A DNA stretch of 32,237 nt. Source: Nostoc punctiforme NIES-2108 (GTDB taxonomy: Bacteria; Cyanobacteriota; Cyanobacteriia; Cyanobacteriales; Nostocaceae). The stretch's first letter is position 1; every line of letters starts with the position of its first letter. Both the position numbers and the translations under genes were made by a program. The notes beneath the pieces are model-generated. The model saw only the letters and a program-made list of their open reading frames with translations, had not been told where the DNA came from and did not search any database. Where the stretch lies: positions 1 to 32,237 of the forward strand of contig LXQE01000182.1 of assembly GCA_003326195.1 (NCBI GenBank). Direction: 5' to 3'. Below are positions 17,979 through 26,000 of this stretch, piece by piece.

Positions 17979-18385
17979 AAGATTACTCAACTTAAATTTA
18001 CTTACTTATCCTTAATTGAGCTTTTTTGTAGTTCAATTGAATTGAATAAAACTCCTTACATTATCCACATTTACGTTTTTGAGTTTTCAGGAGAATCTAG
18101 TATTAACTACTTGAGCATGAGCAATGTAAAGCAAATGCTTCATTGAATTGGCACAAGTAGTTAGTTACTTCAAGTAAGTAAATTATTTTTCAGTATGCAA
18201 ACAAGAACCGCTATAACCTATAGCTGCATAAGTACAAAAACCAAACGTTTAATTCTAATAGCAAGTTTATTTACCAATCTTGAGGTAGGCAATCGCTCTT
18301 CCATGAATTGACACATAGGTGATTGCTTTTCAACAGGTAAATTTTTACGAAAAAGCAACTTGATCCTTCTTTCAGGAGACAAAAC
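17979..18385. other. Intergenic region upstream of the CADD-like gene
   Basis: 407 bases. It holds the second copy of the promoter-like block (18049-18107) and an inverted repeat TTACTT-CA-AGTAA near 18167-18180. AGGAG at 18374-18378 is a strong ribosome binding site for the ATG at 18386. No coding frame of note is present. Confidence 0.5.
18049..18107 (+). promoter_or_regulatory. Repeated promoter-like block upstream of CADD-like gene
   Basis: Second copy of the block at 16319-16377. It has the same 12-base unmatched spacer and a possible -35 TTGAGT, 16 bases, -10 TATTAA. It lies about 280 bases before the ATG at 18386, which would leave a long leader. The alternative is that it is duplicated non-promoter sequence. 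Confidence 0.45.
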
Positions 18386-19108
18386 ATGAAAGCTACGTTA
18401 CGTCACATTTTAAACCTCAAAAAAGATTACAACGATCTGCCATTTTTTGATTTTTTACGGGATGAGACTTTATCAGCTCGTCAGCGCCTAGAATTTTACC
18501 CCTGCATGGCTCCTTTTATCATGAGCTTTGGCGATCTAAATCGCTACGTCATACGCCTAGAACCAACCTCAGATCCGTATCAGACTATGGTAAACGAACA
18601 CTCCTATGAGGACGATCATCATTGGCCGTGGTATTTGGAAGACTTTAGCAAATTAGGCTTTGATCGCCAAAAAATATCATCCACTAAGTATTTACAGTTT
18701 TTCTACAGCGATCGTACCGCAGTCAATCGCTTGTTGTCACACAACCTGGCTCATTTGATTTATAGCTCATCGAGTATCGTGCGTCTATCCATTATCGAAG
18801 CTATTGAAGAAACAGGCAACGTATTGTTTGAACTAATTGGAAAACTGGCACAACGAATTGAAGAGGAAATGGGTATCGAATTGCGTTACTGTGGGGAATT
18901 CCATTTTAGTAAAGAATCGGGTCATGCTATGACAAACAACCATGCCATCATAGCAAAAATAGAAATGGATGAACAAATGCGTGCCGAAGCTATTGAAAAA
19001 GTCAATTTGGTGTTTGCTTGGTTTGCAGAATGGACAGAAGAATTGCTAGCGTATGCCAAGTCAAATCTGAATCATTCTTATGAATTTGTTTCTAATCACG
19101 GTAGATAA
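18386..19108 (+). CDS. CADD/haem-oxygenase-like putative diiron oxygenase
   Basis: 240 residues, all-helical in appearance. The segment NEHSYEDDHHWPWYLEDFSKLG near 70-91 is characteristic of haem-oxygenase-like iron-dependent redox enzymes. Candidate ligands are E71 and H78, E141 or E142 (EAIEETGNVLFE), and H173, E177 and H180 (HFSKESGH). The E-x6-H, central E and H-x3-D/E-x2-H spacing matches, from memory, the diiron site of the chlamydial protein CADD, and cyanobacterial DUF3865 proteins are relatives. Reactions in this superfamily include oxidative cleavage of small amino or fatty acid substrates; the substrate here is unknown. The start is supported by AGGAG seven bases upstream. It shares a promoter-like block with the preceding RTX gene. 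Confidence 0.7.
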   Translation: MKATLRHILNLKKDYNDLPFFDFLRDETLSARQRLEFYPCMAPFIMSFGDLNRYVIRLEPTSDPYQTMVNEHSYEDDHHWPWYLEDFSKLGFDRQKISSTKYLQFFYSDRTAVNRLLSHNLAHLIYSSSSIVRLSIIEAIEETGNVLFELIGKLAQRIEEEMGIELRYCGEFHFSKESGHAMTNNHAIIAKIEMDEQMRAEAIEKVNLVFAWFAEWTEELLAYAKSNLNHSYEFVSNHGR

Positions 19109-19152
19109 AGTCAGTAGACCGAAAACTTTTGTGATGCCTGCGGCGGGCATAG

Positions 19153-19294
19153 CCATCCTTTCACTTTCACCTAATAATCCCCCTAAATAGTGTCTAAACT
19201 CTCTTTTTTGAGCCTTATGAGTAAACACATCATCAAATCGTTGACACCATCTTTCAAAGCATGGAGGCATGGCTGCGGGGGTGGTTTCTTTCAT
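19153..19294 (-). pseudogene. IS701-family transposase N-terminal remnant
   Basis: The minus strand from 19294 reads METTP-type start KETTPAAMPPCFERWCQRFD, then DVFTHKAQKREFRHYLGGLL and GESER. I recognise this as the conserved N-terminus of cyanobacterial IS701-type transposases. After GESER (about 19160) the sequence passes into unrelated sequence (MAMPAAGITKVFGLLT). No catalytic region follows, so only about 45 codons survive. Confidence 0.65.
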
Positions 19295-19623
19295 GAACTT
19301 TTTTTCAATGTGAAAGCTATGCTAGTTATGCATTATACTCTTTTTTACTCTCCTGTTTTGTTTAAGTCCCGCTAGTTCGTCTCATTTTAGGCAATGTTTT
19401 TCAATTTCGAGACGAAGCGATAATACTTTGAGACACAAACTTACAGGTACTCCAAGCTCCGTTTTAGGCAAAGTTCTTTTACTGTCTATGAGCTAGAAAA
19501 ATCATTTGTGCAACTTATCTTTTAATGAGCGTGGTTAAATCTCGTATCAATCTCTGTAACGGTTGCTGTATAAGGTTTTTAGCTACAGGTTGCCCCTGGT
19601 TGCATGAACCTTCTATTTACGCC

Positions 19624-19700
19624 GAGCCGTGTGAATTTAACAATTCATGCACGGTTCTGTAGCCGAGTCAGGGGGGTGACTTCCTGGCTTAGGCATCCAC
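19624..19700 (+). ncRNA. Group II intron 3' end (domains V and VI), orphan
   Basis: Bases 19624-19657 form a 34-base domain V hairpin. GAGCCGTG pairs with CACGGTTC, a two-base bulge follows, and TGAATT pairs with AATTCA over a small loop. The AGC catalytic triad is in place. Bases 19661-19694 form a domain VI-like stem (GCC and AGTCAGG pairing with CCTGGCT and GGC) with an unpaired A near 19691 as branch-point candidate. The sequence ...CCAC at 19697-19700 suits a 3' end. No reverse transcriptase frame, no GTGCG start and no recognisable domain I lie upstream, so this is a truncated or ORF-less intron. Confidence 0.7.
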
Positions 19701-19704
19701 CTAA

Positions 19705-20394
19705 TTAAGATTCGGTTGAAGCCGTGCGTAAATTGATGGCCGGAGCAGGGTTAATCAAATAAGCATAGTGTGGCTCGCCTTTTATGACACGCTCTCTAAC
19801 AACGCGATAGATGAAGGACTCGCCAAACTGTTCGATAGGATATCTCTGCTGAATAAACCGAGCATACGTCATAAAGATTCGCCCATGCGGCTGTAGAACT
19901 TCCAGAGCATTTTTAAACAAGATTTTACGCATGTGAAATTCAGGATCGTACATAGATAATTCAACAACGTCCTCAGCATGAGCACAATCCCAAGGAAGTT
20001 CGGCAACAATAATGTCAAATTTTTCATCAGAGCGAAGTGGTGAGAATCCATCCCCTTCACGAATTGTAATTCTAGAAGATACCGAGTGAAGGTGTGCATT
20101 CTCTTCCGCACATTTCACAGCATAAGGATTGATGTCGGTAGCTACGACAGTTGCTCCCCTAAGCGCAGCCTGAACCGCCAAAAATCCTGTACCAGTTCCA
20201 TAATCAAGCACTCGATCTCCTTTACGAATGCCAAAATTTGGATCGTCCATGCATTCGCAAATAAGCTCAGATAGTTCAGATGTTGGATAAACTTTTGGGA
20301 ATACAACAATAGAAATGCCCCCCATATAGATGCCGTATGGTTGTCTAACCTGTCGTATTTTATTAAGCTTATTGTCAACTTTCTCGTTTCTCAT
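19705..20394 (-). CDS. Class I SAM-dependent methyltransferase
   Basis: 229 residues. The SAM-binding motif I is VLDYGTGTGFLA (residues 63-73), followed by the acidic residue D87 in VVATDINPYAV. The motif IV position reads IIVAELPWD (131-136) instead of the NPPY of PrmC/HemK-type N-methyltransferases. The overall plan resembles the small MTS-like domain (PLRSDEKFDIIV, ALEVLQPHGRIFMTY). The methyl acceptor is unknown. The ATG lies inside the end of the upstream 81-residue gene with a 20-base overlap, which points to translational coupling. The 3' end is followed within four bases by the end of a group II intron, so the last residues and native terminator could have been changed by that insertion. 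Confidence 0.85.
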   Translation of the reverse strand: MRNEKVDNKLNKIRQVRQPYGIYMGGISIVVFPKVYPTSELSELICECMDDPNFGIRKGDRVLDYGTGTGFLAVQAALRGATVVATDINPYAVKCAEENAHLHSVSSRITIREGDGFSPLRSDEKFDIIVAELPWDCAHAEDVVELSMYDPEFHMRKILFKNALEVLQPHGRIFMTYARFIQQRYPIEQFGESFIYRVVRERVIKGEPHYAYLINPAPAINLRTASTES

Positions 20395-20620
20395 ACTTTA
20401 CCTCTAAAAGTGCGTAGTACCATTCAAATGCTTTTAGTCCATGATGCTCTGTTGCAGAAGAAACGAACTCTGGAAGAAGATCACTTCCTAAATGGGGCAA
20501 TACTAGAGATGCTGACATGAAGTGCCATATCCCATCAATAAGTTCCTTTGGGAGTTTTGGAATTGGAACTTTACCCATTTTAGTGCTATTTTTAATGCCT
20601 GAAATTCTAAAATCCAGCAC
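20375..20620 (-). CDS. Small hypothetical protein coupled to the methyltransferase
   Basis: 81 residues from GTG 20620; an ATG at 20578 gives a shorter form beginning MGKVPIPKLPKEL. The sequence PKELIDGIWHFMSASLVLPH, then GSDLLPEFVSSATEHHGLKA and FEWYYALLEVKYE looks like a folded helical protein. I do not recognise the family. It overlaps the methyltransferase start by 20 bases in another frame, a typical operon arrangement, so it may be a partner subunit. No Shine-Dalgarno is evident for either start. Confidence 0.55.
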   Translation of the reverse strand: MLDFRISGIKNSTKMGKVPIPKLPKELIDGIWHFMSASLVLPHLGSDLLPEFVSSATEHHGLKAFEWYYALLEVKYEKRES

Positions 20621-20989
20621 TGAATTTATGAAAATGTTCCGACACTATTGAAAGCCGGAACTGCGTAAACTTCTGTATATTTTGAGAATCAAAAGCTACA
20701 AGCAAGTTGTAACAATGCTTTCAAGCACTTGGCATAAGGTGTCAGCTTCTCTGGTTTTAGGCCGTGTAGTAGGGCGGCACATAACCGTTGTCTAGAAGCA
20801 GAGAATGGCCATTCATGGTCATACGTAACTTCCACTACTCTCAAGTTTGTAAAAGACGTTGAACTAGCCGAAACCAAAAAGCGTAATGCCAGAACTGCCA
20901 CCTTAGAAGGTAGGATTTACGCGAACCGCTTCTCCTTTTCCACATCCCGTGAAAAGTCAGCTCATGAAGGCACTTATTCCGCCGCGCCC
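20621..20989. other. Region with a long stop-free + frame but no start
   Basis: 369 bases. In the frame of the 20990 gene the + strand has no stop from about 20739 onward. It reads, for example, LKFVKDVELAETKKRNARTA and then LEGRIYANRFSFSTSREKSA just before 20990, but no ATG, GTG or TTG occurs in frame. It may be the 5' part of a gene whose beginning was lost. The minus strand shows only weak open frames. Confidence 0.4.
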
Positions 20990-21406
20990 GTGTCATTAAA
21001 TCAAAGTGAGATATTTGAATGGTTGGATAGAGCAAACGTTGGAGAATGCCCTCCATTGTGGGTAATTCAATATCTGCTAGACAGCAAGTATTACGCCAGC
21101 ATGAGAGCAACAATTAGCAAGTTTGAGAAGCAGTGGAATCTATCCGTAGTCAATTATCAGGTGCAAAAATCTAGTGAGGCGTTGTTTACCGCAGAAGACA
21201 TCGCCATGAGATCCCAAGCTAGACTATTACGAATGGAGAAACTGAAGAAGGCTTCTCTGGTTGGGGAGAATCCGGGGTTTGACTTTTTGCTCTCGTGTTG
21301 GAATGATGACCCTGCCTTACAGATCGTGATCAAGAAATTGGTGGCGAAGTTTCCGCAGTGGGGGGTTGCGATCGTGGATGGGGTGCTGATGAAGTGGGAG
21401 AGGTAG
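20990..21406 (+). CDS. Hypothetical protein, perhaps N-terminally truncated
   Basis: 138 residues from GTG 20990, the only start codon in this frame. The chain looks globular and helical: SEIFEWLDRANVGECPPLWV, KYYASMRATISKFEKQW and a C-terminal SCWNDDPALQIVIKKLVAKF. I do not recognise a family or motif. Because the frame stays open for about 250 bases upstream, the protein may once have been longer. No ribosome site is visible before the GTG. Confidence 0.5.
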   Translation: MSLNQSEIFEWLDRANVGECPPLWVIQYLLDSKYYASMRATISKFEKQWNLSVVNYQVQKSSEALFTAEDIAMRSQARLLRMEKLKKASLVGENPGFDFLLSCWNDDPALQIVIKKLVAKFPQWGVAIVDGVLMKWER

Positions 21407-21452
21407 CAATAAATCAATAATTGTATATTTATTTACAATAATACTTGTTTAG

Positions 21453-21533
21453 TTAAGTAGGAAAAGTGGGTTTAGTAGGATCTTTTGTACTAAGCCTTGA
21501 TTATGCTGTTGATAGGCTGTAAGTTGATAAATG
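21453..21533 (+). promoter_or_regulatory. Shared upstream element before the HlyD/ABC operon
   Basis: TTAAGTAGGAAAAGTGGG is followed by AGTAGGAT, TTTT, TTGATTAT and GCTGTAAGTTGATAAATG. The same order of words, with similar spacing, occurs at 29540-29629 before the 64-residue peptide gene. This copy has one exact AAAAGTGGG unit (21462-21470) and a degenerate second one. It lies about 115 bases before the GTG of the HlyD gene. Confidence 0.5.
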
Positions 21534-21647
21534 ATAGATAACTTAAGCTCCTTTAAAATCAGCATTCACCTGAAGCTAATTATTTATTTAACTGTAATAG
21601 ATTGGTATTAATAACGGCAAAAGAGTAATTTATATACTAAATAGTAT

Positions 21648-23090
21648 TTGGTGAATAATCCTAAAAATAATTTGTTCCGCAAAGAAGCTTTAGAACGCGC
21701 TTCTTCTCCAGAAGAATTAGACCAAATCATGCAGGTAGTCAGTCCCCAAAAGTGGCTACCTTTATTTGCTGTTGGTTTATTAGTGACAGCAGGGCTTTTT
21801 TGGAGTATTTTAGGAAAAATCCCAATCACAGTCACGGGTACTGGAATAATAGTTTACCCCAGCAAGGTTGCATCCTTCCAGTCGCCAATTGCAGGTAGGT
21901 TGCGAACAGTAAATGTGAAAGTTGGCGACTTTGTGAGACGAGGAGATGTACTGGCAACGTTAGACCAAAGCGAACTGCTTAAGCAGCTACAATTAGTAAG
22001 AGACAAACTGACACAACTGCAACAACAGGGACGTGATGTTAACTCCTTACAACAACGGCGGCAAGATGTAGATAAGCAGGCAATTGAACAGCAACGCCAA
22101 AGCTTGCAGCAAAACTTGCTCTCGACAAAGAAGCTAACATCAATTTTAAAGGAGAAAGGACTAGACTCAATTCGACAAGATCGGATTAGTCAAATACAAA
22201 GCTTGGAAGCTGCAAAACAATTGCTACCGACTTTCAAACAAAGATTAGATAAACGCCAGCAACTATTGCAACAAGGAGCAATTTCTGGTGATACAGTACT
22301 CCAAGCACAGCAAGACTATTTAAACGCAGCCAAACAAATTAATGAAGCACGCTCACAACTTAAGCAATTGGATGTCAAAGAAGCAGATGCCGAAAAACAA
22401 TATCTAGAAAACCTGAACTTAATTAAAGATTTGCAAGCGCAGTTAAAGCAACTAGATAGCAAACAGGTGACATCAGAACAACAGGACTTAGAAGCGGACA
22501 CTAACCGCAAAAAAGAAATCCAGGAAGTCCAACGAAATATTTCTCAATTAACAGTGCAATTAGTAGAGAACAGCCAGATTAAAAGCAGTTACACTGGAAG
22601 AATTTTAGAAATATCTGCAACACAAGGGCAGATTTTACTACAAGGTACACCAATTGGAGCGATCGCTGCTCAACAAGCATCGGAGCAACCCGTAAGCATA
22701 GCATTTTTCCCGGTTGGTGATGGTAAGAAAATTCAACCAGAAATGAAGATACAAATCACGCCTAGCACAGTGCAACGAGAACGTTTTGGAGGTATTATCG
22801 GTTCTGTTAGCAATGTCTCAGCTTACCCAGTGACTAAAGAGAGTGCATTAAGCATTGTAGGCAATTCCGAAATCGTCCAAGAGTTTATGTCACAGGGGCC
22901 ACAAATTCAAGTTACTGCCCGACTAGAATCAGATGCTAACACCTTCAGTCGCTACAAATGGTCTTCTTCTCAAGGGCCGGAGTTGAAAGTAACTCCTGGA
23001 ACTACTACTACTGTACAAGTCACCGTAGAAGAACGCGCCCCAATTACTTTTGTCCTACCGCTTTTAAAATCCTGGACTGGCATTAACTAA
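21648..23090 (+). CDS. HlyD-type adaptor of NHLP peptide exporter
   Basis: 480 residues, GTG start. A short cytoplasmic segment leads to a membrane helix near 37-56 (LPLFAVGLLVTAGLFWSILG). A lipoyl-like half-motif follows (GRLRTVNVKVGDFVRRGDVL at 83-102), then a long Gln-rich coiled coil at about 105-315. The second half-motif is SSYTGRILEISATQGQILLQ. This plan is that of membrane-fusion proteins in the NHLP-type bacteriocin systems. It would bridge the ABC transporter to the outer envelope. It sits two bases before the ABC gene, so the two are co-translated. No clear ribosome site precedes the GTG; nearby alternative starts are absent because the helix and the PEELDQIMQV segment begin early. 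Confidence 0.9.
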   Translation: MVNNPKNNLFRKEALERASSPEELDQIMQVVSPQKWLPLFAVGLLVTAGLFWSILGKIPITVTGTGIIVYPSKVASFQSPIAGRLRTVNVKVGDFVRRGDVLATLDQSELLKQLQLVRDKLTQLQQQGRDVNSLQQRRQDVDKQAIEQQRQSLQQNLLSTKKLTSILKEKGLDSIRQDRISQIQSLEAAKQLLPTFKQRLDKRQQLLQQGAISGDTVLQAQQDYLNAAKQINEARSQLKQLDVKEADAEKQYLENLNLIKDLQAQLKQLDSKQVTSEQQDLEADTNRKKEIQEVQRNISQLTVQLVENSQIKSSYTGRILEISATQGQILLQGTPIGAIAAQQASEQPVSIAFFPVGDGKKIQPEMKIQITPSTVQRERFGGIIGSVSNVSAYPVTKESALSIVGNSEIVQEFMSQGPQIQVTARLESDANTFSRYKWSSSQGPELKVTPGTTTTVQVTVEERAPITFVLPLLKSWTGIN

Positions 23091-23092
23091 AT

Positions 23093-26000
23093 ATGATGTG
23101 GTGGCAGAATCTCCAGAGGATAATAGGGCGTAAAAGCAAGCGGTGTCATACTCCGACTATACTCCAAATGGAGGTAGTAGAATGTGGGGCGGCTGCCTTG
23201 GGAATTATTTTGGCGTACTACGGTCGCATTGTCCCGCTAACGGAACTTAGGCAAGCTTGTGGAGTATCACGGGATGGTGTTAATGCTTTTAACCTTGTCA
23301 AGGCAGCCAAAACCTATGGACTCTGTACTAAGGGCTACAAGAAAGACGTAAATGCACTGTGGCATCTCAAACTTCCTTGCATTGTATTTTGGAACTTTAA
23401 CCACTTCTTAGTCGTAGAAGGTTTAAGCAAGGAACGAATTTATCTAAACGATCCGGCTACTGGACGGCGTAGTGTCTCTTGTCAAGAATTTAGTGGCTCC
23501 TACACAGGTGTTGTGCTTGTTTTAGAGCCTGGTTCAGGTTTCCAAACAGGGGGACGCAAACCCAGCACGATTTTGAGTTTATGGTCACGTCTGCAAGAAT
23601 CTGTTGGTGCGATGATTTACTGTGTACTAGCAGGTTTTTTGCAAGTAATTCCGGGATTAGCCATACCTGCATTTTCTCAAGTTTTTATAGATAATGTGTT
23701 AATTGAGAGTAAAAATGAGTGGTTGCGTCCGCTAATTTTAGGGATGATTTTCACAGCCGCCCTCAATGGATTTTTAACACTGTTACAGTTGCAATTTCTG
23801 CGTCAGTTAAAAGTCAAGCTATCTGCGAGCATGAAAAGTAAATTCCTATGGCATATTTTACGCCTAAGCATCAGTTTTTACGATCAGCGATTTGCAGGAG
23901 AAATCAGTAGTCGCATACAACTTAACGATAGTGTAGCAAACTTGCTTTCCGGGAAGTTAGCTACTAGTGCGATCGCCGCAGCTTCGATATTTCTCTATGT
24001 AATAGTCATGCTGCAATACGACGTATTACTAACTTCAATTGCGATCGCCTTTGTCGTTATAAACTTAGTTACTTTGCAATGGGTAAGCAGACAGCGCACA
24101 GATACTAATACTAAAATGATGCAAGAGTATGGGAAAGTCCAGGGCATAGCGATTTCTGGTCTTCAAAGTATAGAAACGCTTAAAGCATCTGGATTAGAAT
24201 CAGATTTTTTCTCGCGCTGGGCAGGTCACTACACAAAAGCGATCAATATACATCAAGAATTGGACATAACAAACCAAACACTAGGAATTTTACCAACATT
24301 TCTATCAGCTAGTGCATCTCTGCTCATGTTAGCGATCGGCGGTTTGCGAGTCATGGATGGAGCAATGAGCATCGGCATGTTAGTTGCTTTCCAAGGCATG
24401 ATGCATAAGTTACTTGAACCTATAAATAATTTAATGAGTCTAGGACGTGATCTGCAAGACATGGAAGGCAATCTTAATCGCCTTGATGATGTTTTACAGA
24501 ACCCCATTGACCCACAGTTAGAACCGAAAACAGGCAAGGGATTAGGGGAAGCAGGGGAGGAAGGGAGCAAGGGAGCAGGGGGGAAGTCCTCTCCTGTGAC
24601 CCTCCGCTCCTCTGCCCCTCTGCCCCAGACTTCTGTCTGCAAGCTGAAATTACAAGGAGATATTGAATTACGCAATGTTACCTTTGGCTATAGCAAAATA
24701 GCTTCACCGATAATAGAGAATTTTAATCTCTGTGTCAAAAAAGGACAAAGAGTTGCTCTAGTAGGTGCTAGTGGTTGTGGGAAGTCTACTATTGCTAAAC
24801 TTTTGTGTGGACTTTACGAACTCTGGCAAGGAGAAATTTACTTCGATGGCGAACTCAGAGAACAAATTGACCGCCAAGTATTGGTCAATTCTATCTCTGC
24901 CGTAGACCAAGAAATTTTTTTCTTTGCTGGCAGTGTCAAAGATAACTTAACACTTTGGGACAGTACTATACCCAATGAAGATTTAGTTCAGGCTTGTCAA
25001 GATGCTCAGATTCATGATGCGATCGCTTCTCTACCAAAAGGATACAATGCAGAACTGTTAGAGGGTGCTGCTAATCTTAGCGGTGGTCAGCGACAACGCT
25101 TAGAAATTGCCCGTGCCTTGGTTAATCATCCTAGCATCCTGATTTTAGATGAAGCTACCAGTGCCTTAGATGCCAAGATTGAAAACCAAGTCAGTCAGAA
25201 TCTCAAAGCGCGTGGTTGCACTTGCATCATTGTGGCACATCGACTTTCGACTATACAAGATTGCGATGAAATTATTGTTATCGAACGCGGAAAAATAGTT
25301 CAACAAGGAACTCATGAGCAATTACAGCAAATTGAAGGGACATACTTGCAATTGATTCGTAGCGAACAAAATCTTAAGTTTGAATCTACTATTGTCCCAA
25401 CAACAGAAACTAATTTTGCTGATGATTCCTCTATTTCTCCTACTTCTTTAACCAAGATAGATGCTATCAAAAATCCTATTCAAAAGATAGATGCCCAATT
25501 ACACAGATTAGAGTCAAAAGAACGCCTTGAGCGCGAGTTAATGACACAAACATTAGCAGAATTGGCATCTGTGCTGCAACCAAGGTCAGATAAAGTAAAT
25601 AATCGCTCAACGTTGAATAAAAATCTCGATTTAGGTGACAGCCAGCAAGCTTTATTAGTTGCGGCTGGTGCTGTAGGCAAAGCTTTAGGAATTGAAATTC
25701 GCCCCCCAGCAATTTCGGAAGATTCTCAGGAAATCAAAGACTCTGTAGAAGCTCTAGCTCGCGCTTCCTGTATCCGAGTGCGGCAAATTAAGTTGCCAGA
25801 TAACTGGTGGCGACAGGATCTCGGCCCGATATTGGCATATACCGAAAAGACCAAGTTGCCAGTGGCATTGTTACCAACGTCTGATATCCGTTATCAACTC
25901 TATGCGCCTGGCGAACAAACTCCTGTCCCTGTAGATGCTCGCACAGCAGCAACACTAATTCCAAATGCTTACATATTTTATCGACCTTTCAGCCAGAAAC

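Larger units (their letters stand above)
19109..19704. other. Scar region between CADD-like and methyltransferase genes
   Basis: 596 bases without an intact gene. In order it holds a CAGTAGACCGAAAACTT motif (19112-19128), an IS701-type transposase remnant on the minus strand, about 325 bases with nothing recognised, and the 3' end of a group II intron that finishes four bases from the methyltransferase stop. Confidence 0.6.
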
